A DNA stretch of 64,000 bases from Stentor coeruleus (Eukaryota; Ciliophora; Heterotrichea; Heterotrichida; Stentoridae): the NCBI GenBank assembly GCA_001970955.1, contig MPUH01000151.1, positions 29,825 through 93,824 of the forward strand, given 5' to 3'. How positions within the stretch are numbered: position 1 is the stretch's first letter; every line of letters starts with the position of its first letter. A program made the position numbers and the translations under genes. Positions 47,353 through 57,342 of the stretch are shown here, piece after piece. The notes under the pieces were generated by a model, which was not told the origin of the DNA, did not search any database, and saw only the letters and a list, made by a program, of their open reading frames with translations.

Positions 47353-48678
47353 ATGCAAAAACCTGTGAGTATTGATCTTGATGTATTTATATGGCCCCGC
47401 GATTCCTATGGTTTATATGATTATGAGTCCTCAAAAGTTCATAGAAACAGTTTAAACATTGGAACAACTTGCACTTTGTTGAGAAAAGAGCATGAAGTGT
47501 TTACTAGCGGGTCAAGACCAAAAGACGATCTCAATGACTGTAAAAAGCTATTCAACCTACAAAAGCTCGAAAATGGGCATTATATTGTCAGTCCAATCCT
47601 TTCATCTTCAGAAAAAAAGTCAGATCGATCAGAATTCGAAAAACTCTGGCTTGCTGTTAGAGGTTTTTCTGGCTCGACGCAAGGTTATCGTCTTTGCGAA
47701 GGTGACGTGATTCGGTTGGGCCGAATGAAGTTTCGAGTCAAAGAAGTCCATGGTCCAAGTGGAGACAAGCATATACAAAACTTCAAGCTTTCTGACATTC
47801 TAAATCTAAAACTCCAAACTGAATCCTCAGTAGAAGATGAAATGGATTTTAAGCAACCATGTAGAATCTGTCTTAGTGAAGCATTTTCAAGTAATAATCC
47901 TCTTATATCCCCTTGTAGATGTAAAGGAACAATGAAATACATCCACTTAACATGTTTACAAATGTGTTTAAAATCTAAGATTAATACAAGAAGTACTGAC
48001 TCAGTACTTTCATTTTCATGGAAAACTATGAGTTGCGATTTATGTAAAAAACCTTATCCACAAAAATTTAACATATCAGGAAAACCTGTTGATTTAATAG
48101 AAATCCCTAAGCCTCCAGAAAAATATATCATCCTAGAAAGTATTTGTAAAGACAAAAACTCAAATAAAGGTCTACATGTTTTATCTTTTTATAATAAAAG
48201 TCTTTTAAAACTAGGACGAGGACATGATTGCGAACTTCGTATTTCTGATATTTCAGTTTCAAGAGTCCATGCACAGATTGATATGATTGGTGATAATTTT
48301 TATTTAGAAGATCATAAAAGCAAATTCGGAACTTTAGTTCAAATTAAAAGACCAGTTGCTCTTTCACAATATGATGAGTACTGGTTTCAAGCAGGAAGAA
48401 GTTTAACTAAAGCTAGTGTTAATAAACCTTGGACAATGTTTTGCTCATGTTTTAATTATACAGTATCACCTTTTGATTATCAGTATGAAGGGTTTCAATT
48501 GTTTCCGATTAATACAGGAATAACTTTAGGTAAACAGAATATACAGATAGAGATGTATAGAGAACATCAGAATTTGTTGTATGATTATAATCAATTAGGA
48601 TTCAATAGTTCGTATGATGAGGAGACATCGTATGTTGTAAAGGATGGATGTGAAAATGAGGAAAAAAATGAAGATTAA
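47353..48678 (+). CDS. FHA - RINGv - FHA protein, putative E3 ligase
   Basis: 441 residues. A central RING-CH (RINGv) domain at about 170-232 reads CRICLSEAFSSNNPLISPC, RCKGTMKYIHLTCLQMCL and MSCDLCKKPYP, with the C4HC3 order of MARCH ligases. A C-terminal FHA domain at about 285-345 reads LLKLGRGHDCELRISDISVS and RVHAQIDMIGDNFYLEDHKS (G-R, S-R-x-H, N/K-S). The N-terminal 135 residues also look FHA-like (LNIGTTCTLL, EGDVIRLGRMKFRVKEV) but degenerate. Unlike MARCH proteins it has no TM helix. Likely role: phosphothreonine-directed ubiquitination; this is inference from the domains. The tail is acidic. Confidence 0.9.
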   Translation: MQKPVSIDLDVFIWPRDSYGLYDYESSKVHRNSLNIGTTCTLLRKEHEVFTSGSRPKDDLNDCKKLFNLQKLENGHYIVSPILSSSEKKSDRSEFEKLWLAVRGFSGSTQGYRLCEGDVIRLGRMKFRVKEVHGPSGDKHIQNFKLSDILNLKLQTESSVEDEMDFKQPCRICLSEAFSSNNPLISPCRCKGTMKYIHLTCLQMCLKSKINTRSTDSVLSFSWKTMSCDLCKKPYPQKFNISGKPVDLIEIPKPPEKYIILESICKDKNSNKGLHVLSFYNKSLLKLGRGHDCELRISDISVSRVHAQIDMIGDNFYLEDHKSKFGTLVQIKRPVALSQYDEYWFQAGRSLTKASVNKPWTMFCSCFNYTVSPFDYQYEGFQLFPINTGITLGKQNIQIEMYREHQNLLYDYNQLGFNSSYDEETSYVVKDGCENEEKNED

Positions 48679-48984
48679 ATAATCTAACACAAGTTATTAA
48701 TTTTTGTAGGTGTTAGGTTTAGTTATTAGTTTTATTTATAAGTTTATTTTCATATTTACTAAAATTTCTTATAGTGTAATAAAAATTTCCTTATATCCCC
48801 ATAAGTATCATTATCACAAAAACAAATACTATTAATTCTCTGATGTTAAGAAAAAATACACATTAGAAATCAAGAAAAAAATACTATTAACTCTCTGATG
48901 TTAAGAAAAAATACCTGAGACTTAACTAGTAAATAAAATTCCAACCTTTAATCAAGCTATGCTATAAATACACACTAAGCTATA
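48679..48984. repeat. intergenic with a 36-bp direct repeat
   Basis: The 306-bp gap between convergent genes holds a 36-bp sequence (beginning AAATACTATTAA and ending GTTAAGAAAAAATAC) twice, at 48824-48859 and 48879-48914, with one mismatch. No gene is seen. Confidence 0.7.
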
Positions 48985-50091
48985 TTAAAATATTTTCTGA
49001 TTTTGTATAGCTTGTTTATAATCTACACTATTCGAAAGTTTCTCCAAAATGCTTTTAGCCGCAGTTAGCAAAGGTACATCATTCAAAGGTTTAACCTCAA
49101 TACTACTTTTATCATCTAATTTATCAGCCATAGTCAACTCATCAAACTGTTCAATTTTTCTTTCCAACATATCAATTTGCTGTGTTAACGCGCATATATT
49201 TTCCTCAAAAACTCTCTGAAGATGTTTCAAAGTATCATGAGTAGCAAGTTCAGCTAATTCCTCTATGCATTTTTTACTACCTTCTTGTATAGTTTTAATC
49301 ATTTTTTTCTCAGTCTCAACAACACAACTCTTATGAATTTCAATCTTTTCATTTATCAAATTGAGAAATTTATCCATTTCAATCAAAGCTTCAATCCACA
49401 TTTTTTTACTCATATTAAGTTCTTGTATTTGCAAGTCTATTTTAGACTTTTTTTCCTCAGTAATCCTCTCAAGCTCAGAATCATTTAAAAGGCAGCATAT
49501 ATGATCTTTATGATCAAATAAACACACACCACAAAGTACTGTTTGATCATCTTTACAATATGCGACATAATCATGATCGTGAATATAACATTTTGTTTGA
49601 GACTTTTTTTCTGTTAGTTCAAGTAAAGCGTAGTTAATTGGCAAAGATTTTATCTCAAGTTTACTTGGTGCCCGGCAGATCGGACATGTGATTTTTTCAC
49701 TTTTTTCTTTGATATCTTTTAAACATGGTTTACAAACTGTATGTCCACAACTTGGTAGCATTAGTGGAGGATGTTGGGTGTTATGATAATTGTTATAACA
49801 AACTGGGCATGTAGCTATTGAATAAGTTTTAGAAGGTGTCATATGTTTGTGTCTTGTTGAAAAATCGACTGAAGCAGTTTCTTCCATACTTTCTGATTCA
49901 GAACTGGATAATGAAGCTTGGGCATAGCGATAAGAGTCTGTAATTGAAGAATTTATAGAAGAGTAGTAATCTGAGTTACTTGAATGGCGATAGTAAAATT
50001 CACAGTTTTGGATGTGGTCGTGGATTTGTGAATCAGAAATGTGCTGTCTGCATGCAGGACATTGGAACATATAATTGTCATCTGAGTCCAT
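48985..50091 (-). CDS. TRIM-like RING/B-box/coiled-coil protein
   Basis: 368 residues. An N-terminal C2HC-type zinc motif (CPACRQHISDSQIHDHIQNC, residues 11-30) is followed by a Ser-rich linker and a C3HC4 RING at about 95-140 (CPVCYNNYHNT, LPSCGHTVCKPCLKD, CPICRAP). A B-box sits at about 171-205 (CYIHDHDYVAYCKDDQTVLC, GVCLFDHKDH), and a coiled coil runs to about 335. This is the RBCC order of TRIM E3 ubiquitin ligases without a C-terminal PRY/SPRY, NHL or propeller domain. TTTATAATATG surrounds the start. Confidence 0.92.
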   Translation of the reverse strand: MDSDDNYMFQCPACRQHISDSQIHDHIQNCEFYYRHSSNSDYYSSINSSITDSYRYAQASLSSSESESMEETASVDFSTRHKHMTPSKTYSIATCPVCYNNYHNTQHPPLMLPSCGHTVCKPCLKDIKEKSEKITCPICRAPSKLEIKSLPINYALLELTEKKSQTKCYIHDHDYVAYCKDDQTVLCGVCLFDHKDHICCLLNDSELERITEEKKSKIDLQIQELNMSKKMWIEALIEMDKFLNLINEKIEIHKSCVVETEKKMIKTIQEGSKKCIEELAELATHDTLKHLQRVFEENICALTQQIDMLERKIEQFDELTMADKLDDKSSIEVKPLNDVPLLTAAKSILEKLSNSVDYKQAIQNQKIF

Positions 50092-50273
50092 ATTATAAAA
50101 AATTTTAGGAAATTTTTAGTAAGAATTTAGTATGCTTAATATTATAGATTAATTTTGAAGATGATTAGATGTTTTGATATGGAAAATCATGATGCTTGTT
50201 TGTATTTAAGATAATTTCTTCTTTAGTTATTATATTAATACCTTTGAGATGGGGCCTTGCAATATTAAGAGAA

Positions 50274-50519
50274 ATGGAGCAACTCAATCAAGATTACCAA
50301 AAGCTTTTAAAAGCTCACAGGAAACTTATTACTACTTTTTTTTTCTACAGATTAGCTTTTCGTTTGAAAATACAGAGAAATAAGAAAAAAAGTATTCCTA
50401 AAAAAAATGATCAATGCTCATGTGTTCCATTAGTCATTTCATTTATGGTTATGCTGATACTTTTATGTCTGGTAATGTCTACAGCAGGATATCTGCTGCT
50501 TAATAATAAATTAATGTGA
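50274..50519 (+). CDS. small membrane protein
   Basis: 81 residues from the first in-frame ATG at 50274. One C-terminal TM helix (VPLVISFMVMLILLCLVMST) is preceded by a basic helical region (LLKAHRKLITTFFFYRLAFR). The frame is open back to 50193 and encodes another hydrophobic stretch (IISSLVIILIPL) but only non-ATG starts, so an upstream exon or a non-ATG start cannot be excluded. No family is recognised. Confidence 0.5.
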   Translation: MEQLNQDYQKLLKAHRKLITTFFFYRLAFRLKIQRNKKKSIPKKNDQCSCVPLVISFMVMLILLCLVMSTAGYLLLNNKLM

Positions 50520-50885
50520 AAATAATACTTTAAATACATAAAAGACTTGTTTATGCGGATTATCAATTTTTGATTAACTCCATAAGTAAAAAAGGAGAAA
50601 GAGATAAAACAGCAGCCTATTATCTTAGAAATCCTTGGTACATTAGTATCTCATAATTTTAGATTAGATTAATTCTTAGCCTAAAACCAACATTAAAAAA
50701 AAAAACTTTCTTCCCCATCAAATAGCAAAGCAAAACTATCAATTTGGGAAAAAACTAATTTTTCAATTGAAATCGTTCCAACACAACATCTTCTCCATCA
50801 TATACAATTTGATACAAAATATTTACTTTATCTATAAATATTTAAGGACATATATTTGGCTTTTATTCATTTTTTTTTTATAATA
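50520..50885. other. intergenic
   Basis: 366 bp. A/C-rich in its second half, with CTATAAATATTT about 50 bases before the dikinase ATG. No gene is seen. Confidence 0.5.
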
Positions 50886-53800
50886 ATGCTTAGTTACCAA
50901 TCTTTGATTGACAAGATTCCTCCAGAGGCTGTGAAAAAAGAATATTCCCTACATAACAAGAAGTTAACAACAGTCCTTGAGGAAACAGAAGAGGAATACA
51001 AAGTCAGATTCCTTAGTGATTTAGATCATCTAACACTTCATTGGGGAATCGGACTTCCAAAGCCTAAAGATTGGAAATGTCCAGTTGGTTTAGAAAATAT
51101 CACTAGCCCAAAAGGAACTGTAAAATTCGATGATAAAGCCGCCCAAAGTCCATTTGTTGAAATCACATCAGATTTTAGCATTATCGAAATACTCTTTTCT
51201 AAATCAAATTCTCCTTTTCAAGTAAATTTTGTAATCAAAAGAGAAAACATTTGGTTTAATAACAATGGACAAAATTACAGTGTAGTTATAAGAGAGCCTG
51301 AAGGTCCAAAAGTAGATGCAATAGGGGAAGTAAAAGATTTGGTAATTGAAATTATTAGATCTGAAATGGAATACAATTCATGGACATTAATGCACAGATT
51401 TAATATGTGTAATAGATGGATTGAAAGAATAAATAATGATATTCAAGGTCTTGCGTGGATTTTTGTATGGATGAGATACTCAGCTTTACGTAAACTTGAT
51501 TGGCAAAGAAATTATAATACACGTCCAAGTGAATTAGCACGTAGCAATCAAAATCTTACATATACAATTACAAATGCTATTAAGAATTCTAAACTTAATG
51601 GATTAGTTAATCCTACTATATTACTTAGAGGAATATTAGGTACTATGGGAAAAGGAGGTGGTAATGGACAGAGGATTAGAGATCAGATACTTGAGATTAT
51701 GCATAGAAATAAGATTATGGAACATAATAATTATTATGAACAATGGCATCAGAAATTACATAATAATACTACTCCAGATGATATTGGGATTTGCGAAGCT
51801 ACTATTGCATTTAATGAAACAAACAGTTTGTCACGTTTCTATGAAGTTTTAAATAAAAATGGGATAACCCGAGAACGTCTTCGAAGTTTCGAACGTCCAA
51901 TAACAATGGAACCATTTTATGCTCCTCATCTAATAAACGATCTTCGTGATTACCTTAATCTCCTTAAAGCAGTTCATGGTTCTACTGATCTAAACTCCGC
52001 AGTAAACACATGTAGAAATTTTTTACCAAGTGATCTTATTCAAAAACTAAACAATTTAATGGGAAATCTTCAACATTGGGATAAAATTGGCTTAATGGAT
52101 CAAACTTTAGAAATCCGTAAACATCTTAATGTCTATACAGATCGTGGTGGAATTGAACAATATCGTGAAATCATATATTTAGACATGGGTCTTGAAGCTT
52201 ATACAAGGCAAATATGTGAAGAAATAATCCATTTAGACATTCAATTCAAATATCTTTGCCGAGAATTGAAAATACTCATACAAAATGTTCAGATTCTATC
52301 TCAAGACCCAGAACTTGAATCAGCAAGTCAAGATTTTTATATTTTAAACGATAGGATAATTGATACTGTCCCAAACGATAAGGAATCAGCATTAATTTTT
52401 AAAGCATCTTGTGACAGGCTACAAAGAGTTTTAGGTACTTTTGTTGATGTTTATAGTGATCTTATTGGAACTAAAGCTCAAGTTTTAGGTAATGAATTTA
52501 AAGTTGAAAAATTCTTTGTTGATTTATTTGCTGAAGAGATAATCAGAGGGTCATTACTTTTCGCTGTTTCTATGGTATTAAAAAAAATTGATGGGCATCT
52601 AAGAAAGTACTGTGATTTTAAATCATGGCAAATCATATCTCCAAAACCTCAAGCCTTAGGAAAATTCCTCCAAGTTGAATCTTTACATTCTGTAGCTTAT
52701 ACAATATACAAAGAATCAACTGTTTTAATATGTGAAAAAGTTACAGGGGAAGAAGAAATCCCAGATAATGTTGTTGCGGTTATATCATGTACTGAACTAG
52801 ATGCTTTAGCCCATGTTAGTGTTAGGGCAAGAAATAACAAAGTTTTATTAGTAGTTTGTTTTGATGCCACAGAAATTCAAAAATTAAGTGTTTATAAGAA
52901 CACATGGGTTAAAGTAACTATGACATCTAATGGTATAAATGTTACTCAAACACAAAAAGTTATTGAAGAAACTAAAGAAACTGAAGCTCGTGTAGTTAAA
53001 ATTCCTTTAGGTCTTAGTAAAATTGTCATTAAAGCTGATGAATTTGAAGAAGGTCGTACAGGGGCAAAAGGCAACAATTGCGCATTTTTAAAAAAAACTC
53101 TACCTAAACATATAGGTGTTCCTTGTTCAATTGCACTTCCATATGGTACATGTGAATATATAATGTCTCAAGAAGAAAATGCTAAAACTAACAATGAAAT
53201 ACAAGATTTGCTTCAAAAACTAATAGGTAAAGAACATAACACAGAAGCTAGGAAGATTCTTGATGAAATCAAAAGTAAAATAATGAAATTAACCCTTAAT
53301 GATGAAGATAAAAATATAATCCAAGAATACTTAACAGATATAGGATGTCATGAAGATAAATGGGATCTTGCATGGAAAGCAATAAAATCAGTATGGGCAA
53401 GTAAATATAATGAACGTGTATATTTGAGTATAGTAAAAGCTCAGATTTCTATAAATAGTGTTGTTATGTGTGTATTATGTCAAGAGGTTATAACAGGGGA
53501 ATATGCTTATGTACTTCATACAAAAAACCCTTTTACAAATAATTCTAATGAAATTTATGGAGAACTCGTTTTGGGCCTTGGGGAAACTTTAGTTGGAGCA
53601 TTTGAAGGTAGAGCTTTTTCTTTTATTGTTAATAAGACTACAGGTAAGTATGAGATTTCAGCTTTTCCTAATAAATCAGTTGCTTTAAGAGGAAATGGGT
53701 TTATTTTTAGGTCGGATTCAAACAGTGAAGATTTGCCAGGATTTGCTGGGGCAGGGCTTTTTGATAGTTTTGTTATGGAAGAACCTAGGGAATTTAGATT

Positions 53801-53975
53801 GACTTATGCTGAGGATAATCTTATCGCTAATCGTGAATTTAGAAATTTGGTTATAGAAAAACTTAATGAGGTTGGGAAAATTGTTGAGGAGTTTTATGGA
53901 GGTGAGCCACAGGATATTGAAGGAGTTATTTCAAATAATAAAGTCTTTGTTGTTCAAGCCAGACCACAAGTTTAG
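50886..53975 (+). CDS. alpha-glucan water dikinase (GWD-like)
   Basis: 1029 residues from ATG 50886; upstream in-frame codons lack ATG. GWD phosphorylates glucosyl units of starch-like glucan using ATP and water through a phospho-His. The N-terminal LTLHWGIGLPKPKDW and DDKAAQSPFVE look like one CBM45 starch-binding module (plant GWD1 has two). The family block KGGGNGQRIRDQILEIMHRN and WHQKLHNNTTPDDIGICEA lies near residues 265-305. The phospho-His swivel is LDALAHVSVRARNNKVLLVV (plant L-S-H-x-x-V-R-A-R) near 640, and the C-terminal ATP-grasp part is FRSDSNSEDLPGFAGAGLFD with VFVVQARPQV at the end. Key residues are kept, so it should be active. It implies a phosphorylated storage glucan in this ciliate or its diet or symbiont; plastid-lineage origin is inference. 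Confidence 0.95.
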   Translation: MLSYQSLIDKIPPEAVKKEYSLHNKKLTTVLEETEEEYKVRFLSDLDHLTLHWGIGLPKPKDWKCPVGLENITSPKGTVKFDDKAAQSPFVEITSDFSIIEILFSKSNSPFQVNFVIKRENIWFNNNGQNYSVVIREPEGPKVDAIGEVKDLVIEIIRSEMEYNSWTLMHRFNMCNRWIERINNDIQGLAWIFVWMRYSALRKLDWQRNYNTRPSELARSNQNLTYTITNAIKNSKLNGLVNPTILLRGILGTMGKGGGNGQRIRDQILEIMHRNKIMEHNNYYEQWHQKLHNNTTPDDIGICEATIAFNETNSLSRFYEVLNKNGITRERLRSFERPITMEPFYAPHLINDLRDYLNLLKAVHGSTDLNSAVNTCRNFLPSDLIQKLNNLMGNLQHWDKIGLMDQTLEIRKHLNVYTDRGGIEQYREIIYLDMGLEAYTRQICEEIIHLDIQFKYLCRELKILIQNVQILSQDPELESASQDFYILNDRIIDTVPNDKESALIFKASCDRLQRVLGTFVDVYSDLIGTKAQVLGNEFKVEKFFVDLFAEEIIRGSLLFAVSMVLKKIDGHLRKYCDFKSWQIISPKPQALGKFLQVESLHSVAYTIYKESTVLICEKVTGEEEIPDNVVAVISCTELDALAHVSVRARNNKVLLVVCFDATEIQKLSVYKNTWVKVTMTSNGINVTQTQKVIEETKETEARVVKIPLGLSKIVIKADEFEEGRTGAKGNNCAFLKKTLPKHIGVPCSIALPYGTCEYIMSQEENAKTNNEIQDLLQKLIGKEHNTEARKILDEIKSKIMKLTLNDEDKNIIQEYLTDIGCHEDKWDLAWKAIKSVWASKYNERVYLSIVKAQISINSVVMCVLCQEVITGEYAYVLHTKNPFTNNSNEIYGELVLGLGETLVGAFEGRAFSFIVNKTTGKYEISAFPNKSVALRGNGFIFRSDSNSEDLPGFAGAGLFDSFVMEEPREFRLTYAEDNLIANREFRNLVIEKLNEVGKIVEEFYGGEPQDIEGVISNNKVFVVQARPQV

Positions 53976-54026
53976 TTTTAGTTAATATAAGAATTTATAA
54001 AAAAAAATCATTTACTTATATCCTAC

Positions 54027-55397
54027 CTATAAGTATCTACTATTAGAATTCTTCAAAACATTTTTCCTTATCGTATCTAATTCAGCAAGGGCAGTACTTA
54101 ATCCACTCTTGCTCCTTTCTAACTCTTTTTTAAACGTAAACCCAACAAAATTCTGGTCTTTCTTTTTCTGTTTTTTACCTTTATCAGCAGGATAAAAAGG
54201 TTCAGTTTCTTCGATTTTATCAAAGTTACTAGTATCAATCTCATTCCTCACTACCGGGACATTCAAAGCTCTAGAATTCCTTAAGTTTTCCCATTCAACA
54301 CCACGGAAAAAAGGATGTGCTCTAAGTTCATCAATACTTTTAGCCCTATCTTGTGCTGGGGCAATAAGTCTTCTAATCAAATCTTGAGCTTGTGGAGTAA
54401 GTCTAGCTTCTTTAGGTATAACAAAATGTCTTTGCCATGACACAACTTTATGACATGTTTCAACAGGTTTATCAGCATAAAAAGGTGGGTAACCAACAAG
54501 CATTTCATATAAAATAACACCAATAGACCACCAATCAACAGTTTCATCATATCCTTGTTTACTAAAAACTTCAGGGGCGATATAATCAGGTGTACCAACT
54601 GTTGAATAAGCGAGTTTTCTGTTTTTTCTAATCTCAGCTCTGCGTTCAACATTTTTTTGATAGTCATTTGGGTATATTTCTGCATTTTTTGAAAGCCCGA
54701 AATCACTGAGTTTTATATGCCCATTACGGTCAATTAGAATATTATCAGGCTTTAAATCACGATGGATGTAGTTTAATTTGTGAACAGAATCTACAGCTAA
54801 AATCATCTCGGCTGTATAAAACCGTGCTTCATCTTCGCTTAGGATACTTTTTTTTATAAGAAGATTCATTAAATCTCCACCTGGTAGGTATTCCATTACT
54901 AAATACAAATAGCTGTCGTCTTGAAAAGAATATTTTAAACCTACAATCCAAGGGTTTTCTGCTGTTGCTAAAATATCCCGTTCTGCTTTTATATGCTGCA
55001 TTTGGTTTTTAAAAATCATTTCGGTTTTATTCATTTTTTTAAGGGCAAGAATTTCTCTTGTTTTCTTATGCCTAACTACTCGAACTTCGCCAAACGCGCC
55101 TTTGCCTATTATTGAAATGGGTTCAAAATCAAAAACTGTAACTTTTTGTCTTTGTTCTCTTAAGTTTTGAGCTTCTTTATGCATGATTTCATGTTTAATC
55201 AAATTTTGTTCTGTGGCGGTAAGTTGTAATTCGCTCATTTTTTTCTGGAGTTCTTCCCATTCAGTTTTTCGTTCTTCTTCAGTCTCTTTTAATTTGTTGT
55301 ATTTCTTTTCGATATATTGCTTAGCTGCATTTGCTTTGGTTAAGGTGATTGAAGAGATTTTTTCGAGAGGTTTTGGTTTTATTCTTGGACTTGCCAT
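54027..55397 (-). CDS. NDR/LATS-family AGC protein kinase
   Basis: 456 residues. The N-terminal helix has the MOB-binding character of NDR kinases ([36 protein letters not shown]). Kinase landmarks: [14 protein letters not shown] (P-loop), ILALKKMNK (Lys), [14 protein letters not shown] (catalytic loop), LSDFGLSKN (DFG). The long insert before [11 protein letters not shown] ([20 protein letters not shown]) is the NDR auto-inhibitory/activation segment with the phosphosite Ser/Thr. The C-terminal hydrophobic motif is [12 protein letters not shown] kinases with MOB control cell shape, division and polarity. Complete and intronless; convergent with the dikinase gene at 51 bp. Confidence 0.97.
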   Translation of the reverse strand: MASPRIKPKPLEKISSITLTKANAAKQYIEKKYNKLKETEEERKTEWEELQKKMSELQLTATEQNLIKHEIMHKEAQNLREQRQKVTVFDFEPISIIGKGAFGEVRVVRHKKTREILALKKMNKTEMIFKNQMQHIKAERDILATAENPWIVGLKYSFQDDSYLYLVMEYLPGGDLMNLLIKKSILSEDEARFYTAEMILAVDSVHKLNYIHRDLKPDNILIDRNGHIKLSDFGLSKNAEIYPNDYQKNVERRAEIRKNRKLAYSTVGTPDYIAPEVFSKQGYDETVDWWSIGVILYEMLVGYPPFYADKPVETCHKVVSWQRHFVIPKEARLTPQAQDLIRRLIAPAQDRAKSIDELRAHPFFRGVEWENLRNSRALNVPVVRNEIDTSNFDKIEETEPFYPADKGKKQKKKDQNFVGFTFKKELERSKSGLSTALAELDTIRKNVLKNSNSRYL

Positions 55398-55712
55398 TTA
55401 AATTACATTTGAAATTTTTCATATTTCGCTATTGTTAACGCTTTTAATATGCATAATTTGCAAATGAAATGGTAGAGGTTAGTGAAGATGATATTAGGTT
55501 TTTAATGATATAATGAATATATTGGATTATAATATTTAGGATATAAGAAATCTGATTTTGTTTCATGATACAAATGAAAAAAAAATTTAAGATACAAGAT
55601 AAATGATGTTGAGTTTTTTTAGTTTTTATTAAGACTTGTATTTGAAAATTTTGCATACAAGTTTTAGGATAAAAAAAATTAGTTATTTAAAAATACAGGT
55701 AATGAAATAAAT
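55398..55712. promoter_or_regulatory. 315-bp divergent intergenic region
   Basis: Between the NDR kinase (minus) and EF-hand (plus) starts. AT-rich, no specific motif. Confidence 0.35.
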
Positions 55713-55997
55713 ATGGTCGAACTCTCTGCTGATCAGCTTGCAAAGTTAAACACCTTAATGGCAGCTTTTTACGATAGAAGAGATGACTCGAAACTACCTG
55801 AAATTTTTAATTTATTCGATAGAAATGGAAATGGAAGAATCGAAGCATCTGAGCTCCAAGTTGTTATGAGCCAAGTGTCAGGAGAAGCTGTCCCTGAAAG
55901 TGAAGTAAATGATATGCTGTCAGAAGCTGATATCAATAAGAATGGGGTATTAGAACTAAGCGAATTCATAGAAATTATGAAGAAGCATCGTGATTAA
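55713..55997 (+). CDS. small two-EF-hand calcium-binding protein
   Basis: 94 residues with two canonical 12-residue loops, DRNGNGRIEASE (about 30-41) and DINKNGVLELSE (about 70-81). Each has Asp at 1, Asn/Asp at 3 and 5, Gly at 6 and Glu at 12, so both should bind Ca. It equals half of calmodulin or centrin and may work as a dimer or light chain. Flanking helices are typical (LPEIFNLFDR, FIEIMKKH). Target unknown. Confidence 0.92.
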   Translation: MVELSADQLAKLNTLMAAFYDRRDDSKLPEIFNLFDRNGNGRIEASELQVVMSQVSGEAVPESEVNDMLSEADINKNGVLELSEFIEIMKKHRD

Positions 55998-56325
55998 AAG
56001 ATAATAATCTCTTATTCTTGCTTACGTATTTAGTTTTCTTTTATGATAGGGTTATATAACGACAATTGAATATTTTTATGATTTTTTTGAACATAAAACC
56101 CAAAATATCACATCAACTAATATTTATTTGCGTATTCACTCATGATTAAGAATTTTTTTCCTTGAAAACTATAAATTTATAATAAAATAAACTTGGTTGT
56201 TTCTAAAATAAAATATTCGATTTTTTGTGTATTAGTTTATATAAAAAAAGTTGTATTTTCTCAATATCATAGACCAAAATATATATAATCCCTTAATTAT
56301 ATCTTAATTTTCTTACAAATTCAGT

Positions 56326-56502
56326 CTAATTAAAATTAATTAAATATCTTATCTTGCCTATATGACTAAGTATCTCATCAATAATCTCCTTCAGCTTTTC
56401 TTTCTTTTTAATATCATCTTTTAAATCTATTTTATCTATCCCTTTAAATATCCTGATAAACACACTTTTAAAATCATCAAAGCTTTCTCTTAAAATATCC
56501 AT
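56326..56502 (-). CDS. doubtful small Lys-rich frame
   Basis: 58 codons: starts MDILRESFDDFKSVFIRIFK, ends ILSHIGKIRYLINFN, with TAG as stop. It looks amphipathic and Lys/Ile/Asp-rich like real genes here, and the frame is open some way upstream of the ATG. There is no homologue I recognise. It may be a small gene, the last exon of one, or chance. Confidence 0.3.
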   Translation of the reverse strand: MDILRESFDDFKSVFIRIFKGIDKIDLKDDIKKKEKLKEIIDEILSHIGKIRYLINFN

Positions 56503-56766
56503 ATTTTCTACAAAAGATTGGGTATTCTTATGCTTGCTATGAATTTCTTTTTAGTGATTAAAAAAAACTTTTTTATGCAGAGAATGCTTGTACTAAAGTT
56601 TTTTGAATTTTGTTGAAAATATGATAGAAAATTAATTATCTTCATTTCTTAATGTTAAAGAAATTTAGTTTTTTTGATTTTGTTTTAAGATTTTTTATTT
56701 GAGGAGTTTATTTCTTTGAACATAGCTTGCCTTTTTTGATATCATATAATTTGTTGAGCTCTGATT

Positions 56767-56841
56767 TTAATACACAGATTAGTATTAATTAGGAATTATC
56801 GCTTGATTATTGTCTAGTCCTTGTTAAATTAATACACAGAT
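56767..56841 (-). mobile_element. miniature retroelement-like insertion, copy B
   Basis: The 13-bp direct repeat TTAATACACAGAT (56767-56779 and 56829-56841) flanks a 49-bp insert homologous to the one at 18560-18615. The inserts share GGAATTATCGCTTGA on the plus strand and differ at a few sites. Copy B's AGTATTAA tail is one short unit shorter than copy A's. Different target duplications around the same core show mobility. Confidence 0.7.
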
Positions 56842-57119
56842 AAGAAGATCTTGCTTTAAATTCACTCAATTGATTATAGAAATTCTTTTTAGTACAATCG
56901 ATTGTGTATATATAATGCAGTATCAAAAATTAAACTTGTTTTTATTCTTGAAAAATTTTCGTTTTTTCTTCTTTGAAAGTATTATCATAAATACTTTTTC
57001 TTAAAATCTGAAAAACTCAAGCACTTGTATATTAGACTTTTGAAAAGAAGCAAATGTTAATTTAAATAATTTTATATACATTCTGCTTATAAAAGTTTAA
57101 GAATTATAATAGTAATACC

Positions 57120-57310
57120 CCTAAAATTCCTATAAAAGCATTATAATCATTACAACACTTAAATCATTATAATCATACAACACTTAATCATTATAATTCT
57201 TATACCACTTAAATCATTGCAATTATTACAACACTTAAATCATTACAAAACACTAAAATCATGATAATTATTATTATACCAATTAAACCATAACAATTCT
57301 TACTCTACTT
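57120..57310. repeat. AT-rich minisatellite, ~20-25 bp unit
   Basis: Six to eight degenerate units built on AATCATTATAATCATTACAA and CACTTAA, lying just past the 3' end of the minus-strand membrane-protein gene. No coding sense. Confidence 0.75.
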
Positions 57311-57342
57311 AATGCAATCATACTTAATTAAATCTAAACAAT

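Larger units (their letters stand above)
55998..57342. other. 1.3-kb intergenic region with an insertion, a minisatellite and a doubtful small frame
   Basis: Contains element copy B (56767-56841), the 57.1-57.3 kb minisatellite and a 58-codon minus-strand frame at 56326-56502. The rest is AT-rich without features. Confidence 0.6.
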
